A stretch of 6,247 bases of DNA from Anaerolineae bacterium (GTDB taxonomy: Bacteria; Chloroflexota; Anaerolineae; Anaerolineales; E44-bin32), in the NCBI GenBank assembly GCA_030598885.1, contig JAUVOZ010000122.1, positions 1 to 6,247 of the forward strand. The letters run 5' to 3'. Numbering within the stretch: position 1 is the first letter of the stretch; the number at the start of each line of letters is the position of its first letter. Shown here one piece after another: positions 1-5,462 of this stretch. Position numbers and translations under genes: made by a program. The notes under the pieces are model-generated. The model was given only the letters and a program-made list of their open reading frames with translations, did no database searches and was not told the DNA's origin.

Positions 1-2
1 AT

Positions 3-524
3 GTCTACAATCTGGCTTACCGCTTGATGGGTGATCCTGCATCTGCCGACGATGCCACACAGGAAACTTTCATCTCGGCTTTTCGCGGTTTGCGGGGTTA
101 CCGCGGCGGGTCGTTCCGTGCGTGGTTGTTATGTATTGTCAGGAACGCTTGTTATGATGAATTTCGTCGCCGTAAACGGCGACCAGCGGTCTCATTTGAT
201 GAGTTGAGCCCGTTATCAGGAAGTCACGAGCCCGATGGCTCTAGCGCTTTGGTCTCTAAGGCTGAAGGACCGGAAGCTGCTGCGGAAGGTGCTGAACTGG
301 CGCGAGCGATCGAGGATTGTCTCCAACGCTTGCCGCCTGATTATCGGACTGTGACTGTGCTCGTCGACATCCAAGGCTACGATTATCATGAAGCTGCAAC
401 CGTGGTCGGGAAGCCGATTGGAACCATAAAAAGCCGTTTATCACGCGCTCGAGCGAGGTTGCGTGATTGTCTCCAAGAGTATCGGGAACTTTTACCTTCG
501 GCTTTTCGTCTAGAAGATGAGTAG
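3..524 (+). CDS. ECF-type RNA polymerase sigma factor, 5' end outside window
   Basis: This is a group 4 (ECF) sigma-70 family factor, which would direct RNA polymerase to a small regulon. The frame is open from base 3 with no start codon before sigma region 2 begins, so the true start lies upstream of the window; the in-frame ATG at 24 falls inside the region 2 fold and is not the start. The visible 173 residues begin VYNLAYRLMGDPASADDATQ, the region 2.1/2.2 core. The DDATQETF helix and the FRAWLLCIVRNACYDEFRRR promoter-melting helix follow. After an acidic, variable linker comes region 4 (about residues 104-165 of the fragment), with LPPDYRTVTVLVDIQGYDYHE and the helix-turn-helix ending in GTIKSRLSRARARLR. 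By family comparison roughly 20-40 residues are missing at the N-terminus. It ends 5 bp before a probable anti-sigma gene, the usual ECF arrangement. Its regulon cannot be read from this window. Confidence 0.93.
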   Translation, partial: VYNLAYRLMGDPASADDATQETFISAFRGLRGYRGGSFRAWLLCIVRNACYDEFRRRKRRPAVSFDELSPLSGSHEPDGSSALVSKAEGPEAAAEGAELARAIEDCLQRLPPDYRTVTVLVDIQGYDYHEAATVVGKPIGTIKSRLSRARARLRDCLQEYRELLPSAFRLEDE

Positions 525-529
525 ATACG

Positions 530-1414
530 ATGACCAGACAGGGCCACATATCAAGCCGTGATCTAGAACGACTCTCCGCCTACCTGGACGGAACCTTGTC
601 TGCCAGAGAGGTTCATCGTCTGGAAGTACGACTGCGGGATGACTTGGTCTTACGGCAAGAACTGGCGGATCTGCGCGAGACGATCCGTTTAGTGAGTTCC
701 CTGCCCATGGTACGTTCACCGCGCAATTTCACCCTGACGCCTGAGATGGTCGGGTTAAAGGAACGTCCCCGGGCTTACCCTGTCTTGCAATTCGCCACTG
801 CTCTAGCGACCTTTATCTTTTTTGCGGTGGTCGGTGTTGATGTGCTGACAAGCTCATCGTTCCTGCGCGCCGCAGCGCCAGCGGTTATAGAACAGGTAGC
901 GATGGAAGATGCTCTCCCTGAAGCCAATGCCTTGAAGGCGATGGAGGTACCGGGTGAGGATTTTGTAGTGGAAGAAGCCGAATCACGCTATGCCGAACCG
1001 GAGATTGTCGGTATCGAAGAACCTCCGGCTTTTACTGGGGAGGCGGAGCACACCTTCGATCGTGCGGCACCCACATCGGCGCCCGACGATCTTAAGCATA
1101 TGACACCCACTACTGTGGTGAGTGAATTTGCTGAAGCTCCAGCCTCTACACCTACTGGACCTACTAGGGTGCTGCCGTTGGCTTCGGATGAAACCCAGGT
1201 TGGGGGAGTGGCAGAGGGAGCCGGCGAAGTACCCCTTGCTCCTAGTCCGCTACCCGCTACCCTGCCTATTGTCTCCGCGACACCTTCACCGACCCATGCT
1301 GAACTCCAAGCCGCGCCGGGGCGATCTACTATACGTTTAGCAGAGTTCGGGTTCGGTATCTTGGCTGTCTTGCTGGCAGTGCTCACCCTTTGGGTCCGCA
1401 GAAAAGGTGGATGA
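530..1414 (+). CDS. Probable membrane anti-sigma factor without zinc-ligand cysteines
   Basis: This 294-residue protein begins 5 bp after the sigma gene stop, so the two are probably translationally coupled; no good Shine-Dalgarno precedes the ATG. Residues 8-57 resemble the helical anti-sigma domain: an LSAYLDG motif, then helices through RQELADLRETIRLV. The HxxxCxxC zinc ligands of the zf-HC2 type are absent; the expected CxxC position reads DDLVLRQEL. Next comes PRNFTLTPEM (residues 64-73), a segment I associate with Chloroflexota anti-sigma proteins. A membrane segment spans about 84-106. Residues 107-270 form an acidic, then Pro/Thr/Ala-rich segment, likely outside the membrane. A second membrane segment at 271-289 is followed by RRKGG, consistent with a cytoplasmic C-terminus. 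It would hold the upstream sigma factor at the membrane until a signal releases it. The role is inferred from position and the N-terminal domain. No protease site or sensor domain is recognisable. Confidence 0.75.
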   Translation: MTRQGHISSRDLERLSAYLDGTLSAREVHRLEVRLRDDLVLRQELADLRETIRLVSSLPMVRSPRNFTLTPEMVGLKERPRAYPVLQFATALATFIFFAVVGVDVLTSSSFLRAAAPAVIEQVAMEDALPEANALKAMEVPGEDFVVEEAESRYAEPEIVGIEEPPAFTGEAEHTFDRAAPTSAPDDLKHMTPTTVVSEFAEAPASTPTGPTRVLPLASDETQVGGVAEGAGEVPLAPSPLPATLPIVSATPSPTHAELQAAPGRSTIRLAEFGFGILAVLLAVLTLWVRRKGG

Positions 1415-1437
1415 CCTCACATCCGGTGGTGAGATCC
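1409..1437 (+). terminator. Weak hairpin at the end of the sigma/anti-sigma unit
   Basis: CTCAC (1416-1420) pairs with GTGAG (1429-1433) across an 8-nt loop. GGAT (1409-1412) and ATCC (1434-1437) can extend the stem past a 3-nt bulge. It straddles the stop codon of the anti-sigma gene. No run of T follows, so it is a poor intrinsic terminator and may be incidental. A short direct repeat CATCCGG (1420-1426 and 1437-1443) overlaps it. Confidence 0.25.
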
Positions 1438-1454
1438 ATCCGGGTTTGTGGTGT

Positions 1455-1483
1455 TTGGCAATTCGAGGGAAGACTACTATAAT
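1455..1483 (+). promoter_or_regulatory. Housekeeping sigma-70 type promoter upstream of trmD
   Basis: TTGGCA (1455-1460, five of six consensus positions) is followed by a 17-bp spacer and a perfect TATAAT (1478-1483). Transcription would start near 1490 and run into trmD and the binding-protein gene, leaving a leader of about 135 nt before the chosen trmD start. This is the best promoter match in the window. It separates the trmD unit from the sigma/anti-sigma unit upstream. Confidence 0.7.
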
Positions 1484-1534
1484 TAAATGGGGGTAAGAAT
1501 CATACACAGCTACTCCATATTTTGTGTCACCTGC

Positions 1535-1543
1535 TGATACAAT
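1535..1543 (+). promoter_or_regulatory. Possible second, extended -10 promoter upstream of trmD
   Basis: TGATACAAT combines an extended -10 TG (1535-1536) with TACAAT (1538-1543, five of six positions). No -35 hexamer lies at the right distance. It could be a minor promoter giving a shorter leader, or chance in AT-rich sequence. Confidence 0.2.
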
Positions 1544-1624
1544 TCTCGTTGATCATGGCATATGTCGATTGCTTGGTGGAGGCGAATACCCACTAAGTCG
1601 AGAAGCTTGGGATGCGATGCTGAG

Positions 1625-2377
1625 ATGAACTTTGATGTCTTTACACTGCTACCGGATGTGATGCAAGCATATCTCCATGCCAGCATTTTGGGTAAGGCTC
1701 AAGAGGCTGGCTTGATCCATGTTAAGCTGCATAACATTCGGGACTTCACAACCGATCGTCATCGCACAACTGATGACGAACCCTATGGTGGCGGCGGAGG
1801 GATGGTGATGAAACCCGAGCCGTTGTTCGCCGCTGTGGAATCGGCGCTCGGCGACGATATGGGCAAGATGCCGGTGGTGCTTCTCACACCTCAAGGAAGA
1901 TTATTTGACCAGGGGGTTGCCCGCGAACTCGCTCAGCATACCCGCTTAGCACTAATCTGTGGTCGGTATGAGGGGGTTGACGAACGGGTGCGATGTCATC
2001 TGGCGACGGATGAGATTTCGATCGGGGATTACGTGCTCACCGGTGGAGAGTTGGCGGCATTGATTATTGTTGATGCTGTAGCACGTTTGATCACTGGCGT
2101 TCTTGGTGACACACAAGCAGTGAAGAAAGACTCGCATGCCAGTGGCCTCTTGGAGCATCCTCATTACACCCGTCCAGCTTCCTTCCGTGGGTGGGAAGTG
2201 CCTGAGGTTTTACTTTCGGGCGATCATGCCCGAATCGCAGCCTGGCGCCGCGAGCAATCCCTGCAGCGTACGTTGCACCGCCGACCGGACTTGCTTGAGC
2301 ACGCCGAACTAGATGAAGCAGACCGGAACATCCTGGACCAGTTGTTAAAGGAAGAGCGCAACCACTCTAGTAGATGA
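1625..2377 (+). CDS. trmD: tRNA (guanine-N1-)-methyltransferase TrmD
   Basis: TrmD methylates N1 of G37 next to the tRNA anticodon using S-adenosylmethionine. The modification prevents +1 frameshifting and the gene is usually essential. The 250-residue protein matches the family length and has the landmarks of the SPOUT trefoil-knot fold: DRHRTTDDEPYGGGGGM (residues 44-60), LTPQGR (87-92), ICGRYEGVDERV (111-122), ISIGDYVLTGGELAALIIVD (131-150), and HPHYTRP with VLLSGDH (178-201). By my alignment to the E. coli enzyme, catalytic Arg154 and Asp169 fall at the same residue numbers here (AVARLITG and KKDSHASG). The frame is open back to an ATG at 1562, but those 21 extra residues have no family counterpart. 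MNFDVFTLLPDV is the canonical start, so 1625 is chosen, although its Shine-Dalgarno is weak. The usual neighbours rpsP, rimM and rplS are absent. It is probably co-transcribed with the lipoprotein gene 25 bp downstream. Confidence 0.95.
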   Translation: MNFDVFTLLPDVMQAYLHASILGKAQEAGLIHVKLHNIRDFTTDRHRTTDDEPYGGGGGMVMKPEPLFAAVESALGDDMGKMPVVLLTPQGRLFDQGVARELAQHTRLALICGRYEGVDERVRCHLATDEISIGDYVLTGGELAALIIVDAVARLITGVLGDTQAVKKDSHASGLLEHPHYTRPASFRGWEVPEVLLSGDHARIAAWRREQSLQRTLHRRPDLLEHAELDEADRNILDQLLKEERNHSSR

Positions 2378-2388
2378 TCCTGACTACA

Positions 2389-2396
2389 GGGAGGAG
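2389..2396 (+). promoter_or_regulatory. Shine-Dalgarno that sets the binding-protein start
   Basis: GGGAGGAG lies 6 nt before ATG 2403 but only 3 nt before the in-frame TTG at 2400. The spacing favours the ATG. It sits in the 25-bp gap after the trmD stop, which supports read-through from trmD. Confidence 0.75.
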
Positions 2397-2402
2397 CATT
2401 TG

Positions 2403-4361
2403 ATGCGAAGTGCCCTGCACGATATTCAAGCATTTCTCTTTGTGTTGATTGCTGTCGGTCTTGTGTTTGCAGCCTGTAGTGTGCCCACCGAAGTGGATAT
2501 CCCGCTGACTCTGGTGCCCTCGCCCATAGAAGTCCCAACTGATATCGCACCCACACCAGAACCTCCTCCGCCGAAGACTCTCATTGTGTGTCTTAACCAG
2601 GAGCCAACATCGCTTTACCTTTACAGCGATGCTTATCTCTATGGAAGCGCCAACCGGGAGTCAAATGCCGTGCTCCAGGCGATCTATGATGGACCCATAG
2701 ATATCATCAACTACGAGTTCCATCCTGTAATCTTGCAAGAGCTTCCCGATTTGGCTGGTGGTAAGAATGCCATGTTGGAAGAAGTCACTATCCTCGAAGG
2801 TGATGTGTACTTGAACCCGGTGACTTTGCAGCCGGAGGTCTTGACGCCGGGAAAACCTTACCTGCCCGCGGGGTGTGAGGGATCAGAATGTATCCAAACC
2901 TATCAGGGAGGTGAAGCCATTGTACAACGCTTGGTGGTTGATTTTCACCTGCTCCCCGAGCTGACCTGGTCGGATGGCGAGCCGTTGACCGCGGCGGATT
3001 CGGTCTTCTCTTATGAGCTTGATTTACACGGCGATACACCAACGACGAAGTATCTCGTGGATCGAACCTATACTTACCAAGCGTTGGACGAGGTGACTGT
3101 GCGCTGGACAGGCATCCCCGGTTTTCTGGACACGGAGTACGCAGCCAATTTCTGGTCACCTCTACCAGCGCATATCCTTGAAGGCTACACCCCAGCCGAA
3201 TTACTCGCCGCGGAGGAAGTCAATGCCCGACCGATAGGATGGGGGCCATATGTCATCCAGGAGTGGAAAGCAGGAGATCATATCCTTTTGGCGGTGAACC
3301 CCAATTACTACCGTGCTTCGGAGGATCTGCCGAATTTCGATTTCTTAATTTTCCGCTTCCTGGGGAGCGATGTAATCTCAGCGGTCCAGCAGTTGCTCAC
3401 CGGGGAATGTGATTTACTGGATGAGTCCCTGCTCCCCGATGAAGCCTTGCCGACATTGATCGAACTCGAAGAAACTGGAAAGTTGGAGTTGGCCTGGGTG
3501 CCAGGTGCGGAAATGGAACGCCTCGATTTCAATCTAGCGCCTGCTGGCCAATCCGCTGAAAACGCTTTATTTGCTGATGTGCGCACCCGACGCGCTATAG
3601 CTAGCTGTATTGACCGGCAAAGTGTCGTCGACGAGATCTTATTTGGACTTAGTGCGGTGCCAGACACCTATATTTCGCCCTTTCATCCGCACCATCAAAC
3701 GGAACTCGATTCCATCCAATATGATGTATCAGCCGCGCAGGAAATGTTGCAGGAGATAGGTTGGCGCGACGACGATGGTTCGCCTGAGACTCCGAGAGTC
3801 GCCACTGGTGTGCCAGGCATTCATTCGGGAACGCCTTTGGCTTTCACATATCTCACTACTGGTGATGGCATTCGCCAAACTGTAGCTGAGGCGCTGAAAG
3901 TTGATTTGGCGCAATGCGGGGTTGAGATGACAGTCGAATTCTACAATCCTGATGTGATCACGGCTCCATGGCCCGAAGGTCCAGTCTTCGGTCGTGGCTT
4001 TGATGCGGTGGTTTGGTCATGGCCAGATTGGATCAGCCCTTTATGTGAAATGTTTGCTGGAAGGGAGATTCCGTCGAACGAATATCCTTACGGCAGCAAT
4101 GCCAGCGCATTTGACAACCAGGACTACAACCTGGCATGTGATACGATTCTGCTTGGCCCGGCGGGGAGTCAAACATATCTTGAGGCTGTTCGGCAAACGC
4201 AGGAAATCTTCACCAACCAACTTCCCGCACTCCCGCTTTACCTCAAACCGCGTATCGTGGCTTATACTGAGGATATGTGTGGCATTGAGGTTGACCCTCT
4301 GGCATTCAGCGCCTTTTGGAACCTAGAGATGTACAATTCAGGGAATGAGTGCAGTGATTAG
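2403..4361 (+). CDS. ABC transporter substrate-binding lipoprotein, family 5 (peptide type)
   Basis: This is the extracytoplasmic solute receptor of a Dpp/Opp-type ABC importer, predicted to capture peptides or similar solutes and pass them to the permease. The start at ATG 2403 gives 652 residues. A lipoprotein signal has MRSALHD, a hydrophobic stretch (about residues 9-23) and a FAAC lipobox with Cys25 as the lipidation site. A Pro-rich tether follows (about 28-58). The SBP_bac_5 hallmark ELTWSDGEPLTAADSVFSYE lies near residues 185-205, later than in E. coli DppA, because of the tether and an N-terminal extension holding a close cysteine pair, CEGSEC (158-163). Downstream are RPIGWGPYVIQEWKAGDHI, the VRTRRAIASCIDRQSVVDEI helix and a late aromatic segment, FSAFWNLEMY. 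The substrate cannot be deduced. A matching permease begins 1.1 kb downstream, beyond a sigma factor unit. The reading frame is intact. Confidence 0.92.
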   Translation: MRSALHDIQAFLFVLIAVGLVFAACSVPTEVDIPLTLVPSPIEVPTDIAPTPEPPPPKTLIVCLNQEPTSLYLYSDAYLYGSANRESNAVLQAIYDGPIDIINYEFHPVILQELPDLAGGKNAMLEEVTILEGDVYLNPVTLQPEVLTPGKPYLPAGCEGSECIQTYQGGEAIVQRLVVDFHLLPELTWSDGEPLTAADSVFSYELDLHGDTPTTKYLVDRTYTYQALDEVTVRWTGIPGFLDTEYAANFWSPLPAHILEGYTPAELLAAEEVNARPIGWGPYVIQEWKAGDHILLAVNPNYYRASEDLPNFDFLIFRFLGSDVISAVQQLLTGECDLLDESLLPDEALPTLIELEETGKLELAWVPGAEMERLDFNLAPAGQSAENALFADVRTRRAIASCIDRQSVVDEILFGLSAVPDTYISPFHPHHQTELDSIQYDVSAAQEMLQEIGWRDDDGSPETPRVATGVPGIHSGTPLAFTYLTTGDGIRQTVAEALKVDLAQCGVEMTVEFYNPDVITAPWPEGPVFGRGFDAVVWSWPDWISPLCEMFAGREIPSNEYPYGSNASAFDNQDYNLACDTILLGPAGSQTYLEAVRQTQEIFTNQLPALPLYLKPRIVAYTEDMCGIEVDPLAFSAFWNLEMYNSGNECSD

Positions 4362-4393
4362 CCTTACTGAAAATGTGAGACCGTGATTTTGGG

Positions 4394-4420
4394 TTGATGC
4401 CGCAACAGCTTGATTATAAT
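4394..4420 (+). promoter_or_regulatory. Possible sigma-70 type promoter for the second sigma gene
   Basis: A perfect TATAAT (4415-4420) is preceded by TTGATG (4394-4399) with a 15-bp spacer, shorter than the optimal 17. Transcription would start near 4427. The -10 lies within one arm of an inverted repeat (4415-4422 and 4461-4468). It overlaps the alternative ECF-type promoter at 4402-4428, so only one may be real. Confidence 0.35.
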
Positions 4421-4428
4421 TAAGGTAC
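4402..4428 (+). promoter_or_regulatory. Candidate ECF-type promoter upstream of the second sigma gene
   Basis: GCAACA (4402-4407) and GGTAC (4424-4428) are separated by 16 nt. They resemble the AAC-containing -35 and GT-containing -10 elements of ECF promoters. The same AAC-N18-GT spacing occurs before the permease gene. If real, it would mean autoregulation. The match is short and could be chance. Confidence 0.25.
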
Positions 4429-4468
4429 AATAATATTAAACCTAATTAGACCATTAGGCGTAATTATA
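4415..4468. repeat. Nested inverted repeats before the second sigma gene
   Basis: The outer arms TATAATTA (4415-4422) and TAATTATA (4461-4468) are perfect 8-bp inverted copies. Between them CCTAAT (4441-4446) and ATTAGG (4453-4458) form a perfect 6-bp stem around a 6-nt loop. The right outer arm meets the Shine-Dalgarno and the left arm contains a -10-like hexamer. The arrangement could be an operator or a leader hairpin. The AT-rich outer arms could also arise by chance. Confidence 0.4.
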
Positions 4469-4472
4469 GAGG
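4468..4472 (+). promoter_or_regulatory. Shine-Dalgarno that sets the second sigma start
   Basis: AGAGG directly abuts the first in-frame ATG (4473), leaving no spacer, but lies 6 nt before ATG 4479. The second ATG is therefore the more likely start. Confidence 0.55.
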
Positions 4473-4478
4473 ATGTCA

Positions 4479-5081
4479 ATGAGCAGCTTGGAAAAGCCAG
4501 AGCTCCGAGGCATTGAGGACGGTCGACTGATTATTCAACTGCGAAAAGGGGATTTGGATGCCTTAGGATCCTTATACGACAAATATAAAAAAGTAGTATA
4601 TCGGACTGCACTTGCGATCACTCATGATTTAGATGGTGCTCAAGACATTCTCCAGGATACTTTTCTTCGATTGTACAAATCAGCATCAAGGGTTGATCCT
4701 GAACGACCGATTATTCCCTGGCTGTATCGGGTGACGGTCAACACCAGCTACACTTACTTAAGACGTCGCCGTTGGCTCCTGGCCCCGATCGATGATCTAC
4801 TCCAACATACCGGGACGTCGAAAGTCTCTCCCGAACGCCAAACAGTACGGAGGGAGGCCAGGGAGGCGGTCTTCTCAGCCCTGACCAGGCTTCCACCGTC
4901 ACAAAGGGTGGTCGTGGTGCTTTACTATATAAATGATCTATCATTAAGGGATATCGCTGATTTACTTGAATGCCCTATCGGGACTGTGAAATCACGTCTT
5001 TTCTATTCCCGAGAGAATTTACGAAAAACCTTGGAGGGTGATGAGCGTGCGACATTTGACCTTGCCTACGATCTCAGATGA
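4479..5081 (+). CDS. ECF-type RNA polymerase sigma factor, complete
   Basis: This is a complete group 4 sigma factor of 200 residues from ATG 4479; an ATG at 4473 would add two residues but has no spacer from the ribosome site. Region 2 spans about residues 17-98: LIIQLRKGDLDALGSLYDKY, the DGAQDILQDTFLRLYKS core-binding helix, then WLYRVTVNTSYTYLRRRR for -10 recognition and melting. A linker of about 25 residues leads to region 4 (about 124-185), with LPPSQRVVVVLYYINDLSLR and the helix-turn-helix DIADLLECPIGTVKSRLFYS that would read the -35. It shares this architecture with the sigma factor at the left end of the window, but the two differ clearly in sequence, so they are not recent duplicates. 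It lies between the binding-protein and permease genes of what appears to be one importer. An unrecognised small gene overlaps its 3' end by 41 nt, where an anti-sigma gene would be expected. Confidence 0.94.
   Translation: MSSLEKPELRGIEDGRLIIQLRKGDLDALGSLYDKYKKVVYRTALAITHDLDGAQDILQDTFLRLYKSASRVDPERPIIPWLYRVTVNTSYTYLRRRRWLLAPIDDLLQHTGTSKVSPERQTVRREAREAVFSALTRLPPSQRVVVVLYYINDLSLRDIADLLECPIGTVKSRLFYSRENLRKTLEGDERATFDLAYDLR
5033..5037 (+). promoter_or_regulatory. Ribosome binding site inside the second sigma gene
   Basis: GGAGG inside the end of the sigma gene precedes three in-frame starts of the overlapping small gene: GTG 5038 (no spacer), ATG 5041 (3 nt) and GTG 5047 (9 nt). It supports translation of the overlapping gene but does not settle the start. 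ATG 5041 or GTG 5047 are both plausible. Confidence 0.5.
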
Positions 5082-5355
5082 TGCTTCGTGGGGTGACAAG
5101 CAATTTGATCGTCTCCTTACCCGCGAATTGCATAACTGGGCTGCTCGCCAGGACCCCCCGGCTTCTATACGAACGCGGCTGATGCACAGCGCCAGGCTGC
5201 ATCAAAATAGAAGCAAGACCAACCTCATCTGCAAGCAGTTGTTCCATCCGATTAGCCAGCCGAAACGAACGGACAACGACTTGTCTGTCATCGCAACACA
5301 GTTTTTTATAAATCCACTTAGGTTAGGTTTAAATTCACTTCGTTTAGTCTCTTAA
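5041..5355 (+). CDS. Small basic protein overlapping the sigma gene, unrecognised
   Basis: I do not recognise this 104-residue protein. It begins inside the sigma gene (41-nt overlap) behind a GGAGG ribosome site, so its translation is probably coupled to sigma synthesis. This position usually holds an anti-sigma or other sigma partner. Residues about 20-53 are likely helical, with FDRLLTRELHNWAARQDPP followed by ASIRTRLMHSARL. The middle is Lys/Arg/Gln-rich. The last 25 residues, including VIATQFFINPLRLGLNSLRL, are moderately hydrophobic with interspersed Arg. There is no clear membrane helix, zinc motif or signal peptide. It could be a soluble sigma regulator, a reduced anti-sigma factor, or a degenerate remnant. 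The long open frame and good ribosome site favour a real gene. Confidence 0.6.
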   Translation: MSVRHLTLPTISDDASWGDKQFDRLLTRELHNWAARQDPPASIRTRLMHSARLHQNRSKTNLICKQLFHPISQPKRTDNDLSVIATQFFINPLRLGLNSLRLVS

Positions 5356-5357
5356 CA

Positions 5358-5383
5358 TTGTCATGAGATATCTCTCATGGCAA
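5358..5383. terminator. Strong hairpin between the sigma unit and the permease gene
   Basis: An 11-bp stem starts 2 nt after the stop of the small gene: TTGTCATGAGA (5358-5368) pairs with TCTCATGGCAA (5373-5383), with one T-G wobble and a TATC loop. Its centre holds the perfect palindrome GAGATATCTC. No T-run follows directly; the first, CCCCTTTT, lies about 15 nt away (5398-5405). It may be a non-classical terminator, an mRNA-stabilising end or, as a DNA palindrome, an operator for the permease gene. Confidence 0.5.
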
Positions 5384-5417
5384 CCTCGCATAATTATCCC
5401 CTTTTGTAATTCTTGTT

Positions 5418-5444
5418 TGAACCACAAGCTGACGAAAGACGTTA
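5418..5444 (+). promoter_or_regulatory. Candidate ECF-type promoter for the permease gene
   Basis: TGAACC (5418-5423), a 16-nt spacer and CGTTA (5440-5444) resemble known ECF promoters, such as the TGAAAC-N16-CGTA pattern of Bacillus SigW. Transcription would start near 5450, leaving a very short leader just covering the AGGAG ribosome site. No convincing sigma-70 type promoter was found in this gap. Confidence 0.4.
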
Positions 5445-5462
5445 GTATGTAGGAGATGTTGC

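Noticed and set aside
24..524. ATG at 24 as the true start of the first sigma factor
   Set aside because: The frame is open to base 3 and upstream codons encode VYNLAYRL, part of sigma region 2, so the gene continues beyond the window edge.
988..1386. Long open frame on the minus strand opposite the anti-sigma gene
   Set aside because: It lies wholly opposite a well-supported gene, has low-complexity Ala/Ser/Gly content and no recognisable domain; it is a consequence of the Pro/Thr/Ala-rich coding strand.
1555..1596. 13-codon open frame in the trmD leader (MAYVDCLVEANTH), considered as a leader peptide
   Set aside because: No Shine-Dalgarno precedes ATG 1555, there is no run of regulatory codons, and no terminator/antiterminator pair follows it.
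1562..1624. In-frame upstream start giving TrmD 21 extra N-terminal residues
   Set aside because: The extra residues (MSIAWWRRIPTK and onward) match nothing in the family, there is no ribosome site before 1562, and MNFDVFTLLPDV at 1625 is the canonical TrmD start.
4371..4391. AAAAT / ATTTT inverted repeat after the binding-protein gene, considered as a terminator
   Set aside because: The stem is only 5 A-T pairs with a non-pairing 11-nt interior, too weak to call.
5318..5330. TTAGG tandem-like repeat near the end of the small gene
   Set aside because: Only two units within coding sequence; the similar TTAGGTTT repeat in the permease encodes LGL-LGL and reflects codon use in a hydrophobic helix.
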